Source of the DNA: Ancylostoma caninum
Taxonomy: Eukaryota; Nematoda; Chromadorea; Rhabditida; Ancylostomatidae
Direction: 5' to 3'
NCBI GenBank assembly: GCA_037903475.1
Contig: JBAJFG010000019.1
Span: 8,803,001 to 8,867,000, forward strand
DNA length: 64,000 bases
The notes under the pieces are model-generated. The model saw only the letters and a list, made by a program, of their open reading frames with translations. It was not told the origin of the DNA and ran no database searches. The translations under genes were made by a program, and so were the position numbers. Within the stretch, counting starts at the first letter, position 1. Every line of letters begins with the position of its first letter. Of the stretch, positions 10,968 to 25,080 are shown one piece after another.

Positions 10968-12894
10968 CACTTAAATATTCTTCTGTAGCATTGTAATTAA
11001 ATGCTCACTGTGGGACTGAATTAAAACCAAATGATTGGAACTCGTCCATAGGTATGTTTTTTGAGACAAACAACGAAAAGTAGTCTATCAGTACTTTTTT
11101 CAAGCACGTCTGGCCGTCTGGGGAAGACTTCAGTGGTCGGGGCACACTTATCGCGCTGCATCACTTGCGTCTTGGTATTTTTTGCCTCTGGAACTTTCTC
11201 CTTGTCTCCGCATCCCACTCATTCGTTGCTGCTAGCCTCCTCATTCCAGACCGACCCTATAGCGTAAAGCTGCGAGCTGGTCCGGACAACTGAAACATCC
11301 TACACTTTGTCTTGTTGGTTAAAAAAATGTGTGCAGTGCTTATTTACCTATGGAAAGAATTAAAGATAATAAAGACTACATGGACAACAATGTCTACGAA
11401 GCTGGAACCTTGGAAAAATCCTTGAAAGTGGTTCCGAGACTCAGGACATGTGCTTGATAAGGGATTGAGTTCGATACAATACATACAGGATGGGTGCGTT
11501 CGAAGCCAGTGGAAGCTTGGAAGCATGTCCAGAGACGGAGCCTGAATCTGTGACCATTCCGCCTTTCTTTTGTGACCTTTGAGATTAGATAAAAGTCCCA
11601 GTACGGCAAGGGTTTGCTAAGAATCGCCAAGCTGTGTCCTACAGGGGTTGGATACCAACAAAACGCTAAGCTCGCACCGCTAGGTTATTTAACTTTTTCC
11701 TCCATCGGGATGCTCATTATTCCGGAAATTGTCGTGGATTCTCGCTATTTGATGCACCAGAATTGTCTCTGGAGTGACGAGCCGCGGCCTGAGATATTCT
11801 CCCGCAATGACGGTTGTTTATGGGTAGCTTTCTTCTAAACACGCTCCTCGAAAACAAATATCATTCCCCCAAAACGATCTACATCGCCCACGTGTCGCTA
11901 TCTCGACGTAATAGGCTGCGTCGAGTGAAAGCTGTGATGTTAGGTTAAATGCCTGATGAATTTTTCATGATCGCTCTTCTCTCCGTTTGGACAACAACTA
12001 TTTGTCGGCAATTATTTCGCGTTCGTGTCTGCTTTACTCTAGCTATGCTGCTTATGAACAGTTCACCCGTTTCTTTTCTGTCCCTTTTTTGCCATCGGCT
12101 ATTTTTGAAAGGTAGAGTGGACCTATTTCATCTGTAGAACCAAAAAAGCTATCACACCACATGGCATGATATCACAATACTCCTCATTTATCCAATGGTA
12201 TTAGGATGGGGAGGAAAGAATGGGAGAAATGTTTCGAATGTACTTTATTTCTGCTGGCGACATTTCGGTTGAAGTTTCCACACTGACATATCAGGATATT
12301 CTTTCTCAAAGATGCTGTCCCGTGGTTAATGAAGGGTCTGATAGGCGTTATTGAAGACTTGCATACCCTCCAATTTAAGAGAGTGTCCTGTCCTCAACTA
12401 GCAGGGCCTTCTTTTATAATGGTAACCCATTACTCTTATTCTACTGCTTTGTCACTCTCTAGTTACTATTTTGCCGTATCTCTCAGTTTCTTCGTGGGCG
12501 AGAAAAACCCGTAATTTCAACTTTTTTGAAAAAGGGTCACCACCGTTTGCTGAACCGCAGGTTGCGCAGTTCTAGCAAAAGAGAATTGGCGTTTTACCCA
12601 TGCGTTGCACTTATGTTCTAGATTTTAAAGGTGTATACATAGTTTAATGGGAACCTCCCCCCCCCTCAAAAGTTAGAGATAAAAAAATCTGACTTGGATG
12701 CCGTTTTTTCCATGACTTTTTCCCGAACTTAATAATAAAAGAGGTCCACTAGAAAATTAACAGAACAAGCGTCCCAAGGCCCTGAGAGCACACAGGATAT
12801 TGGAAATTATTGTAATTTACTGGAAGTACAGGAACATAAGAAGCGAATGTTCTAGTGAGATTGAGCAAAATCCTATTTCATTTAGTTCATCATC
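10968..12894. other. Intergenic stretch, no gene seen
   Basis: Short open frames only, without splice borders or coding-like composition. A C-rich run sits at about 12655-12665. Nothing else is recognisable. Confidence 0.5.
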
Positions 12895-12898
12895 AGTT

Positions 12899-13137
12899 TT
12901 TACCAGCTACATATCCAGAGCAAAAGTCGTCCTACTTTGTATCCGGGATCGCCCTTCCCTTCTGAATGGAGAACAAAATTTCCGGGTCGTTCCTGCGGTC
13001 AAGAAGCCTCCTCCGCAGGTGCTGTTGGCAGTCCTGGCCATCTAGCTGTGTATGTTCGTGCAGCCCTTGAAACCGAATTGATGAAGTTGTCAGGATTGCG
13101 TGAGCATGCCGCCTTGAAAGGCTTCAAATGCTCGATG
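12899..13137 (+). CDS. Candidate 3' terminal exon of unknown gene
   Basis: After a possible acceptor at about 12898 (TCATCATCAG), one frame is open from about 12934 to a TGA at 13135-13137. It encodes roughly 67 residues, including GQEASSAGAVGSPGHLAVYV and a helix-like Ala/Leu/Glu segment ending FKCSM. Codon choice in the second half looks coding. The front half of the interval is open only in other frames, so the exon start is uncertain. No upstream exon is identified. It could be chance or a gene fragment, and I do not recognise a family. Confidence 0.25.
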
Positions 13138-16100
13138 TGAAAACCTAAGTTTTTGTTTCCTGGAATCGAAAAAGTTAATGCACCAAAGAAAAAACATGAA
13201 ATGCGATACAAATTGATATGTAGTACTTAAGTGCACGACACGTTGTATAAGACCAATGAAACATCCATAAAACGGGAAGTGGCTTGCTCGTCAATCCACG
13301 CACAGCGTATAATTTTGAACATCTAGGCGATCCAAACTCTTTCCTGGAGTACTGGCCAATAATTTCTCATATGCTTTGCTCACTCCGTTGCTTCCATGCA
13401 TTACACATGCCCTACGGTAACAAACTTTTTCATGTAATTTATGCTACTTTAATGTAGAGGCTGAGTGTTATTAAGATGCATTCAAGACGGCACCACGATT
13501 TCGCGGGTTTCTCCTGTTTCCTGCCACTCCTCTGTTGGAGATCAGTTCTAGCTCACTAAGAACCCCTAAATAAGCGAAATCAAGCAAAAAAAGCAACGAG
13601 AATATGAGCCAAATGGCATCAAGGCAGGAGCTATAATGAATGCAAGAACAAGATTGAACATTTTGGCTACTTCGAAGCTTCTCTAAAGATACTGAATTTT
13701 TTTCTTTTAAGCACTGTCGCCATTCTTTTTTTTTTTGATTCTTCTCATCCCAGTTATCCTATACATAACAAATCCGTTTGAGAGCTCTGATAGGGGCACC
13801 GTGCTGTCTATGCAATAAAGCCGTTGCTGTTTTTCATGCTAGGAACCTAATGCTGAAACGTAGGATTAGCTGTCATTGTTCCGTTCCAGACATTTGTCTC
13901 CACTCAAAGATCTACTCGCTACTTGCTTGAGAAAAACATGGCAAATGGCAGAACTGTGCCATTTGTTGAGATTCATGTTTTCTCCCAGTTTCACAGAGTC
14001 AGGTTGCAGATAATCGCAGACTGCGGTACCGCTTACGAGATGGCAGGAATGCCATCTCTAGGTCGCATAACTTCGTAATTTGCTTTTTTTTCCAAGGTAT
14101 CATATTATGTGGATTGCTTCATTCGCAACCAGTAGACCAAATTTTCACCCTCTTACCAGACGTGTCAATAAATCGATCGGTGTCTTTGTGTGTTGCCTAC
14201 GACTGTACAAGTAATGTTTAACTATTTTAGTTTGGCATTGATGAAATTAACATTGTTAAAAATGTAAGGCTTGAGACAACCCTTCACGAGTAGCTTGATC
14301 AGCACTACCTTGTTCCTGCGTATACGATGGCATTCCTAGTAATTGATGCATCTTTCATCTTACAAGAGATTCCTCGTCACAAAGGATATCGCCACTTCTC
14401 CACATTCATTGTGGAAATAGGAAGGATGTGAAGATTGGAACAAACTAGCTGACCTTTCCAGTGCCTTTTCATTCCCTTCGCAGGAAAACAGCCATCCCAT
14501 CCATGAGGATGATCAGAGACTGAAGTTCAGATGACTACTGAAACAGCCACCCTCACCCCATTCAAAGCACATGGTACTTGCTTCCTACGTGAACAGGTGG
14601 AAATAACAACACCCCTTGATCTTCTACCTCTTTTCGACATTTCTTGAGTTAAACTTCGGTTGTTCATTTCCTGAAATCGAGCTTTCTCTCGCAAGATTTC
14701 CTTTCTCATTCGCCTTTGAATCCTTTTGCCTTACGAAAATTTTCAATTTCCCGGATTAGACAGAGAACGAAGAGTTCAATTTCAAGGTGGTGTCGCATCT
14801 CAGCTGTGACTTTGAGATCTTAACATGGAAAGAATCTGCAAGCTATGCTGACTACAGCGGCATACGTATTTCCTCACGAAATTGACGAAAATCCTTTTCT
14901 TGAGCTTTTTATTTCTGAAGAGTTTGAGGTGGCCGCGGTGACACAGTTACCACGGCATGCCACGGCAGCGATGATGTCGCTAGCTGATGCATAACATGTT
15001 GGGAGGTCTACTAATTGTGGCAGCTGTCGTACTGCGCTCACTCCAACTCTGTAAAGATAGGGGGTTCAAAAGCGGGTTCTGGCACATCTGTAAGGAAATA
15101 TGTATATCATATTAATCTGTGTCACCTGCAGGTCCTTCTGATGTCAAACTCTAAACCGATGATAAGGTGAGACACTGCCTTCAATGTCTAAGTTCACCCT
15201 TTGCAAGTCATTTGAAAAAAAAAAACTGAAGGTGCATCAAATAATGGTGAAAAGAAAACTTCGATGGATGTGCGTTTCTCGCGGTCTTGAAGCTCGCTGC
15301 ACGCCGCTCACATTAGAGACGTCGTCGTAGTAGCAAATCATAGGACTTTCCTGGAAGTTTTTCATTCTATTTAACGTCGGCTATCGGGAAAACCAACTAT
15401 CAAGAATACCCTATGATTTGGCATCACAGCAACGATTCTAGTGCGAGCGGTACGAATGCGCCGCATGCTTCCTGAGTACGCAAAAAACGCACTTCTATCG
15501 ACGCTCACTGCACATAGAAATAGGAAAGAAAAATTTTAAAAAAAGCATAAAGTGCCGCCAAGCTATACCAGATACGATGCCGAATGAAATGCCCATAAGA
15601 GTGCAGCAAGTCTCTAAGTTTTGTAAATGCAGAGTTCTATTTGCTACACCGGACAGGTGTCATGTAGGCTATGCTAATCCACCATTGCAAGGCATAACAA
15701 TTTATTGCAAATTCTACATGATTTCGGTGAAGGTTTGCCTACACTTCTTGCACAAAACCTGACGTTATTGACCAAACTCGAAAGTTCAAAGCACTTGCAC
15801 CTGCCTTTCTGACCGCACCTTTAACACCTTTCCAGACTACAAAGCACCTTTTACGATATGTCAGCCACGGTGAGTAATCGTTCCACTTAATCCTCAGCAC
15901 TAGTTCACATTATTTTGTACTCTACTCAAGCACTGCTTTTGCTAGCTCAGCCTCTCCTCATTGCCTCAGACTCATTTCCCTTTTTGATTGATCTGCTGCG
16001 TTATGTGTCCCACAATGCTCTCAATGCAAATGCGACAATTTTCTACACCTTCGAGGCATCCCATATGTTGAACATTCTAGAATAATTTACAACGTCCTTT

Positions 16101-16630
16101 CTGTTTAGCCGTGCCATTGCCTATAGTTACGTGGTGAAGTGCGTTGTTTGATATTTGCAATGGATGATTTGTGGTCTGGCGTGAATTTGAAGTTATTGAA
16201 TCTTGGAACACGCCTGTGATCCCGGTAGACTGATGTGAACAGCACATTGCCTTCATTCATTTATACTCCAAATTGGCCGGCGCTGCTAATTGTTGTGTAT
16301 TTCCGCGTCTAGAAATCTTACGCTACAACGAAAGAACGCACAACCACCTGATCTCTTTATGCAGTTCCTTTTAATTTTCTGTTAATGTATTTCTATGACG
16401 TTATCGTACTTGTACTTATTTTCAAGCCAACGCGTTGGCTGACTCATTTTCGCTATTTACTTTGTCCCACAGCTGATACATCTCTCGCCAGCTCTGTTCT
16501 TGCTCCCGAACTTTTTCGTAGTAAGTTGCACAAGGGTATTTAGTATTGTTGGGATAATATCCGTTTTCTGCAACGAGAACAGTAAAACAATAAAGTTTTC
16601 ATTAGCAACAAAATATTAACGTCAGGAATT
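13138..16630. other. Long non-coding stretch
   Basis: No convincing exon. Poly-T and poly-A runs occur, and a repeat copy at about 14930-15185 is related to 36480-36755. Otherwise nothing is recognisable. Confidence 0.5.
14930..15185. repeat. Dispersed repeat family B, copy 1
   Basis: Shared with 36480-36755: CGGCATGCCA near the left part, GGCAGCTGTCGTACTGCGC in the middle, and CTTCTGATGTCAAA with GGTGAGACACTGCCTT at the right. The left part forms an imperfect palindrome with the GGCAGCTGTCGTA block. Non-coding MITE-like element. Confidence 0.55.
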
Positions 16631-16816
16631 ATGGTTGAAATGGAAGATCGTATGGAAGATGAGTGTAGTGAAACTGTGAGAGTCCGAAATGGGGAGGGAA
16701 AATGGACGTTAAGCAACAGTCGAAGACATTCTTCAGCGAAATTCAAAAATCTGTTCAGCCTTCGCAGAGAACGAAATTTAGAGACTTCCCCACCTGTTTC
16801 TCTAGACAGACAATGA
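16631..16816 (+). CDS. Small Ser/Arg-rich open frame, doubtful
   Basis: An ATG-initiated 61-residue frame encodes an acidic start (MVEMEDRMEDECSE) then a Ser/Arg-rich part (RRHSSAKFKNLFSLRRERN). The composition is polar and not typical of random AT-rich sequence. The reverse strand is also open over 111 codons, so coding status is unresolved. No splice partner or family is recognised. Confidence 0.2.
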   Translation: MVEMEDRMEDECSETVRVRNGEGKWTLSNSRRHSSAKFKNLFSLRRERNLETSPPVSLDRQ

Positions 16817-16875
16817 ATACGCAAAAAAATCACCACCCGGATCTTCAAGGCGAAATCTCCTAAATCCACGAGCAC

Positions 16876-17750
16876 ATGCTATTCCTTTTTCTCGTCTCGT
16901 ATTCTATCATCTCCCGAAAAAGGGATTAGAACATAACGCCAGCTGGAATGTATCTCACTTTAGTTTTAATTTTAAGTGGTCTTCGATAGAGCCATCGAAC
17001 TACTCAGTTCAAGAACCCATTTCGTGGAAGTGGGCGGGGCCTATCGAGATTATCCAGTTGTCGCGTCTAGACTTACGTATCTAGAACGTTCAGTTCATTT
17101 CTATTATGCTGCTCTGACGTTCCTTCTGTAGATCTTGGCTAGTAGGCACGACAAAGTAATCAGATATACTAGAAAATGATCACTTCCGTGAGAGACACGA
17201 GTCGTGTTGATGTTGTTCTCAGCTTTCATATCTCAGCCGAAACTTCGTAGGAACACTAGGTATTGTCTTTAAATTCCATCGGTGCAGATGTTGACTCGAC
17301 GCGTGTGCGTTTCACTGCCAACTGTAACTGCCATTCCGTCTACCACTTAGCTGTTTGACGACTACGACGTCTGCTGTTTTGTGGCTTAGATGAGTATTTT
17401 CAGTACGGTTTGTGATTATACCATGTTTTCATGCTTCGTATTGTCGTGTACGACGACTAATCATCCATTCATTTGAAACAGCGGAGCGGTAGACGAGTTG
17501 AGCCATCATAGTCTAGAAGCAATGCGCATATGTGGCTACGTCCGTGTTTCCACCGATGGAATTTACAAACTGTTTTTGTCATGACATCTGTAAATTATGC
17601 ATTTTATTTCTGCCCATGTACAAAGCGGGCGTCTGTTTTCTGCCAATTTCAAAACAGCATCATGACTGCCGAGTACTAAGAAATAGGGGCAAACCAACTA
17701 TCTTTTATAATTTTAGCATTTTGTCTACAATTTGAGTCTTCCATAAGGGT
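16876..17750. other. Non-coding stretch
   Basis: No exon-like frame or recognisable repeat was found. Confidence 0.4.
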
Positions 17751-17930
17751 AATTTATACCACGTTGCGTAGGCCAGACGCATCCATTCATCTCTGAGGGA
17801 TTGCCCATGAGTTCCGGTCAACGCGGTATGTGCATCTTCATTGGAAAGAACGTGCGGCTGTGACGCGACTCGCCCTATCCTTCATCGTGTAGACGCATGG
17901 GCGTCAAACGTACGTCTAGTATAAATCGCC
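17751..17930. repeat. TATACTAG-family MITE, copy
   Basis: Begins GTAATTTATACC and ends CTAGTATAAATCGCC, forming terminal inverted repeats. The interior shares CATCCATT, CCGGTCAACGCGG and AAGAACG.GCGGCTG blocks with the copy at 50876-51108. About 180 bases with no coding capacity. Confidence 0.65.
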
Positions 17931-20900
17931 TTGAAATCAACTCTGAGTAGCACCATCCTCACTCTGTACAACACCTGAATCTATCATGATCAAGGTTCCG
18001 TTACAACTCAAAATAGGAAAAACACCTCCAATATCCTTGTACAATCGCTGATTTGTACAGCTATTGTCATGGCATTTCCTCGCCTGGTGGACTTGTCGAT
18101 ATACGTTGTATGTACTATGTACCGGCTAAAAGCTACAGACACGCATTTTGTTCATATTTCTAGTTCCTCAACAATTGGGGACCGCGCCTACTTTTGCATG
18201 GGTGGCAAATTAATGTTTCGGCTTCTGTCAGGTTAACTTGATCCGTTGTTTTTTCTATTCAATAATGTAATAATGTAGTCCTGGAAAGGGGCACCCAGAA
18301 AAAGTGCAATTTCCAACATAAAAACATAATTTGTCCACCACATGCCCAAAATGGGAGGAATGGTCGAAATGCACCATGTGTATCACGTGGTCCAAAAACT
18401 GTTCAAGAAATCATTTCAAAAAGCTAGTAAGAATTGAAAAAAATTTCCAAAGTTTTCTCTAACTCAGTGTTACATTGCAATGTTATTGCTTATGCCAATT
18501 TATAAGTGTATACATATGTATATCAACTATTTTTGCACTAGAGAATGTCGCACCCTGTTAAGTGGCAATAGTTGCACCGGTACCACACGTGGAATAAAGA
18601 CACGCACATTAAACCACATAACTTGCCATCTTCATACTCTTCAAAAGCATATAGTATCAGTGCAGAACTGTGATAGAATCTCTCAACAATAGAGCTGAAT
18701 GGGGCCACGCTTCAAAGCGACTTCACGGACATGCGCGGCGAGTGGGGGATCATTTCAGCGTCTAAAAGTAGTTTTTTTTTCTGGAAAGAACAACTAGTAA
18801 CGATTAAGATTACATCGGGTTTGAGCGGTGTAGTGGGAGACGGCATCATTGGGCGGACCATGACCCATAGCAGCAGCAGAGATGCAGAGGATGAAATTAA
18901 AGAAGTTTTGGAAATGTGACCTGCTTCCAACATTGGAGCTACAATCAAAAAACGTCCTCATGAAAAAAACGTCCTCATGACCTATATTACCCTACCTCGT
19001 TCCGCTGTGTGTGTATGCTGTAGAAATTCTCGTGGTCTTATTCCTCACTAGCCATTCTACGTCAGAGAGAAGACTTACAGACGAAGCCATTCAAAAAGCA
19101 CCACGTGGATTCTTTTTATTAGGATTTCCCTGAGGCAATAAGGCTGAAAACGAAACAAGTCAAAGATCACATCCGTGTACTGGCTGAAGTACTCCAGAGG
19201 AGAGTTCTCCTGTCAGACATTTGGACTTATCCTAATGGTTTGGACTTCCAGCGAGCACCTGGTCGTAAAACTCATTGAAACGCACTTTTCAACTGATGAA
19301 ATTATACTTTATAATATTCCAATTAAGGAAAAAAGAATAGGAAGAAAGAAAAAATTAGAAAAACCTCTAATGCGATTATTGAATTAAAGCCATAAGAACC
19401 CAGTGTTAGGGCATGCACTCAATAAATCAAAGATACATATCCATCCAGATGTTCGAGGTAACGCCTGTAGTGGTATTCCTCAGATAATTTCTTCGGCCGG
19501 TAGTTCAATGTACAGGTATAAGGGTGGTGGTGGGAGGAATAAGCAAAGAAGCAATCCTGACCACGCCGGGAGTGCTTGGCTAGGCTGCCGCGTTGCAAAG
19601 GTGAGGCGGCGCGGCCTCGCCTTTGTTTGCAGTGCAATAATAATTGCTTTTCCCTCAATGTATCTGACTTCTTTTTTTCACTAATTCTCTTGAGCGGTCT
19701 TTCTAGACGAGTAAAAAATAATGGTCTATGTTGAATCTCGACGGGCCTTAACCACATTTGCAATTTTTAGCTCTGTTACTCTTTATTTTTAACACCATTT
19801 GCTCTAGGAAATCCTTCTATAAAAACTTCTTCAAACATTGCCTGTTTTTTTTTTGACAAAATTCTCCAAAAGGTTGTGCAAAGAGATATCTCATACATTT
19901 TGAATTTTGAGATTTTCGAGGGATCGATAGCTAAACAATGATTTTGCGGATTCATGGCGTGTTGCCTTCTACAACGACTTCATTCCTCTACAAAAATCTG
20001 TGTTTGACTCCGAGAATTTTTGTCCGTCCAGTGTCACGAGACAACCCCTCCTCGGCCAGCGGCACTAAAGAAATCTAGGAATTTCATCCCATCCGCGTTC
20101 AGCTTCTGAAGAGCTCTGAAGGGTGATGCGGTGGAAACCATGTCTGCGAAACAAAACACTCTATAGGGTAAAGATGTCTAGACCTATGCGCCAAACATTT
20201 GTTGTACCTATGCTTCACTTCTTCACTTGTTTTATTATTTATTTGCTAGTCTGACAGTGTACGCTGATAATTTTATCCTCCAGTAACAGATATCAAAGTG
20301 CGTTCGCTATGGTGACGGTATTGTAGCTTCACTGGATTCCTGTACTCACCCCTGTTTCGTACTTTGTCACTTGTCCAATAATTTTTGGGGTCACAGACAT
20401 CATTGAGACTACCCAGAGTAAATGCTCATATATATGAGTCAGATAAAGCCAACTAAGCCCGAATCTAGGCAGTAATGCACCTAGCTTAGCCATAGATCTG
20501 AAAGGCAAATAAGTTTTGTGTTAATATTTGTAGTACTCATGTACGCATATAAATCTGTCAGGGGCAGTCATTACCCTTTCCACTCTCACAGAGCGTACGA
20601 ACTGATTTAATGCAGTAACAACCCTAATTTCGTAGATTTCTTGCTACATAGTTCCTATTCGACTGAATCATAAATAAATGATGGTTCCAAAAATATTTGT
20701 TCGGTGGTTACACAGGGGGTATGGGTAATTCAACTTGTTTGTCTGTTTCATTCAATAGAATAATTGCCGTCAAACTAATTGGCTTATGATTGTTGAGTTT
20801 TTTTTTCTATGTGTTTTCCAACTTCTTTGAGGTCAATTTTCGGCGGCGAGGTAAATTTTGAGTGAACTATTAGCCAAGCTTACGGAAGATTAATGGATCA

Positions 20901-23790
20901 AGTAATTTCCTCTTCCCTACGAAAAGGTCACTCGCTCCATAGCTATGCAATCAGTGACATTAATTGGTTGCACAACATGTGTTTTCGTAGTCCATCATCC
21001 TCCCATTTTATTGGGACTTGGATATCCATGAGATGATGCGACTGACATTTTCTTGGAAATGTTAATCTTGTCACAAGACAAATATGCGTGAGTATGGGAG
21101 CAGAACGCTACTAGACACGAGTTTTTACCTCCTTCTGCGTTTCTTTCTGTCATACATCGGACTAGACCAGATTTTCTTCAAATAATCCACAACGGCCTTT
21201 TTTTGAGAAAGTCGACATTCCAAATATATCGAATTCTCTGGTTTGTCTCATACTCTTTTCGAATACTTCTCGAAAATTTTCCATGTGACTATGCGTCCCC
21301 CATTGACCACCGACTAAAGATTTGCTGCATACATGGTCAATGGTGTTAATTGTATTTCTTCAAACACCTAATCAACTTGGAGAATTGCCCGCTTTTTAGT
21401 GTTTGGCGTTGTTTATCGATATGTGCAGTCTGTTAGCTGAGGGAATGCCTATTTGGGGGTGGGGGGGGGAGCGAGCATGTCTGCAGTTCCGACCGCAGTA
21501 ATATCGGCCAACCGATCGGCTGGTTCTACCTATTTTTTTACACCTACTTTTGTAACTTTTAATATGTATGTTGCGTGATTCCTTCCATTTTGTTCCGCTA
21601 CTGCCTCCGAACGAACCAACCGATCCGCCGACCGATACCACTGCGGTCGTAATTGCAGACAATCTGAGAGGCTCCCAGAGCCAATAAACTATACGTTTCT
21701 AATCCTGCTTACTGTGTGTATTTTATGGAACGCATCAAATGAACATCAAGGAAATACTCGTCTTTTCGTGCATTTAGTTTTCGAGGTTTTTCGAATAGCT
21801 TCGAGTTACTTTTAACTTGATTTTCCTTAAATTTGACTCGATTTGGTTAGTCAGTTCAAATGTCTTCTCTGTACCAGTTTCAGGAAACTATTCTGCTCCA
21901 ACCTTTCTGGGCTCGGATGCATCATTGGGATTATCAAGGGTAAGCGTGTTAACGCCATCTAAACCATGAGTAAGTTTATGTGGTGATTAAGGCCTACCCT
22001 TGGTAATATTATGAATGCGGGCCCTGTAAGCCTGTCTACGTTCGCTGATGGAATGACTCTAATCAACAGTTACTAGGGTGTTAAATAAGCCTGTGAGGTG
22101 CTTTTTTCCTACGATTGGAGCTCTTTATGAAGGTAGGGAACTATGGTCGTCGGAATCATGAAGCATGATCACGGTATGGGCGGGGCTATTGCATGCGAGC
22201 TCCGCTCTCTTGAATTGTACATTGCCTACACTATTTTACCCGTGGTAGTCTGTTGTAACCTGAGCCATTCTTGAGCGGTTCTGGGCGTTCATTACTTCTG
22301 CACGGGAGATGTTGCTGCTTCGTGCACTAGACAGTCTTCTTGCTTTCTACGAGTTCCTCTATCCGTCCACGGACATGACTAATCTCACAATGTGTTGAGA
22401 AAACGAATACCTTTGGTTGACTACCTACTATAAATGGATATTCTCGTGTAACCGGATGTGGCAAACAAGATCCACAAAGTGAAAGGTGTAGTCTAGGAGG
22501 AAAGCAAAAAGTACACTAGAAGAACTACAGCATTCAAGCGTTCTTGTGCTTTTCTCTCATTCTCCAACCCCATTTCACAACATTTCTGTGACTACTTCAT
22601 TAGCTTGTCTTAAAGTGGATTACAATTCACCCCTCCCCCCCCCCTCCCTTCCACTCTACTATAATTGTGCCTGAGCCGAAATTGATTCCTTAACTCATAA
22701 CCAATCTGGGCTAGCCCACCAATTTTTGCGTCTTTCGTGTCCTGAAATTATGAACTTTCTACGGAACCGAGTAAGGCTGAGAAGATATTGTTTGCTTCGT
22801 TACTAGTTCATAAATCCTATCCCTGGTTTTTAACCAGCATTCCTTGATGTTCATACGAATTTTGCAGCCTTATGTGCGGTTTTGATCACAAATGCATTTT
22901 TCATTCTTCAGCTTCGTTTGATCACTTAATTTAATAATGAAATGTTGAATGAAATTTGAAAACGAAAAAAAGTAAGCGAATGTGAGAAAGATGACGACTT
23001 CTGGACTAATAGGACTATGGATCCAACACTGAATTACTCACTCTACTTATTTTCATGTTACTCAGGTAACGCTCATGCAAGTTCAAGTTAGGTAAGAGAT
23101 ACAAATAAATACGGGCATTTTACACAAGTTAGCTGAGAAATACAGAGCTTTTTATTTGTAATGGATTAACATTTGTGCTTATTACATATCTAGACTATTT
23201 TTACTGCCTTGCCTTTCTTACTACGTACTTCTGATGTCTCCAATTCGTGATTCTTAACTTTGTGAATAGGGTTTAATGGTGTTTTGCGAGTTTTCTGTAA
23301 GCCAACGCTTATTCGACAGACATGTAATGGGTGAGGTTTCGGTCATAAGTGGGACTTTGCCAGCCAAAATTACGTTCTTTCAAGGTTTGTGGTAACACTG
23401 TCTGATTACTGAGAAGTATACAAACACTCTAACAAAAGTGAGAATTGAACGTACGACAACATAACATCGTTTCTTACTTTTCAAGGTATATTCGGAAGAA
23501 TTTTCAACTCCATACTGCTTAGAGTAGAAGGTTATTTAAAAGTTTAAGCCAAAGGACGAAAACTGTGGTGCTTCCATTTCTTGCTTGATGGCCTCTTCCC
23601 CTAATCTCACGATTTTCACCAGTAGCTTCACAACTACTATTTCTTTGTGATTAAATCCTTTGATCTCCTCCTTCGCGGCACATGCCATTGTTCGCGTGCC
23701 GTAAACAAATGAATAAACAACTTCGCCACAAAGCTTCCTATTGTTGGCTTCTAGTCCAGTCCCACAATTTTTTTCTAGCTTTGCTCCCAT
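17931..23790. other. Long gene-poor stretch
   Basis: No supported exon. An ORF at 18731-18919 ends in a polar, coding-like tail but lacks a good acceptor. G-runs occur near 21456-21470 and C-runs near 22630-22650. The rest is ordinary AT-rich sequence. Confidence 0.45.
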
Positions 23791-25080
23791 ATGAGCTGCT
23801 TCACCTGTTTGCTTCCTTGCGTCTTTTCATTTGCGCACACTTTCGTTGGAAGATCTCGTCAACTTCACATACACGTCCGCCCAGTGAAGCCGTCTGGTTC
23901 GGTGAGTAAGATCCTCAAAGTGCAGGGTGCCTATAGGACTTCCCGGAACTCATTTTTTCCTGTTCTATTTTATCAAAATCTAACGGTGCAGCAATAGACA
24001 GGCATTACAATTCATTAGCTCATCGTCAGTTATGAGAGTTCCTTCTATACATTGGACCGAACAAAAATCGAATAATTTTCACATTTCAATTACCAATTCA
24101 GGAAACAGTTCAAATCCCAGATATTTGGTCTCTAATCAAGGAACTTTTGGATTTTCCATTTATTCGAAATCGAATAATTTTGCTTTCGAATATCGAATAC
24201 TTCGAATAATGGGAATTCAAATGTTTCAACATTAGAGGCCAATACAGAACAGTACTGAAGAGAATATCGTCTTCTGAGCTTTCTCAGACTCGAACACCTG
24301 GGTGTTTAAATTGTTTCCTGAATAGGTGATTGAAATAACAGAATTATTCGGTTTTTATTCGGTCTGATGTATAGTTTCTTCGCGCTTTTCTTTATTAGCT
24401 TACGTTTAACTCACTACAGAGAAGCAACTAGTCGAGAGCGCTCAGATCAACATCTGGTTTCCGAGATGGTGTAAGTTAGCAAGTTGTTGGATCGAGAGAG
24501 CAAAGATCCGACGACAACGCCAGAGATTTAAAAATATCGCTGAGGATACTTTGTGTTCTTCTACCAAGTGGGTTGTTAGGTGGCAAACTTCATTGCCTGA
24601 CGTTTAGCTGAGAAGGTTACAGGTAGTTTGCTGTTTTTCCTGTCAGTGAAATTCTCCACTTGCACTGCCAATTTCTCACCTTGCTTCAGGCTTGCTAATC
24701 CTAAAGAATGCCAGGCAAATAAAGTTCGCCACCGAACAAAGAAAGCATAACAGAGCATAATGGTCAGCTTCAGAGAGAAATTTCATGAAACATCTCGGGG
24801 ATAATTTTTATCCGTCAATGTGTAAGCACTTGCGACCCCTAATATGAATTTTACAATGTCTCAGGTTGCGGAACTTTTCAAAAAGAGGCTTGGATCAACA
24901 AGAGGAAGCGTTCCTAAGAAATCCGAAATTTGGGAAACTACTGGAATTCTCCAGCAAGAAACCATTCAGTTATTCCAGAATCTTAGCGTAATCGCTGCTG
25001 CGAAGATTGCAGAAGCACAAGATCTCAATATAAATGAGAAATTCTGCCACTCTTCACTCTGGAATCCAATAGGGAGCTAA
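23791..25080 (+). CDS. Tentative two-exon gene for a small protein
   Basis: Exon 1 (23791-23901) starts with ATG and encodes a hydrophobic, signal-like start (MSCFTCLLPCVFSFAHTF) then a basic segment, ending at a strong donor GTGAGTAAG. Exon 2 (24865-25080) follows TGTCTCAG and encodes about 71 residues, beginning VAELFKKRLGSTRG and containing KKSEIWETTGILQQ and VIAAAKIAEAQDLN, then a stop. Both exon borders are phase 0, giving 108 residues. Exon 2 looks coding; its link to exon 1 is inference. An AATAAA lies near 25368. No family recognised. Exon 2 could instead be the last exon of a gene whose earlier exons I miss. Confidence 0.3.

Noticed and set aside
18731..18919. 62-codon frame with a polar tail
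   Set aside because: No credible acceptor and the opposite strand is equally open; not enough to call an exon.
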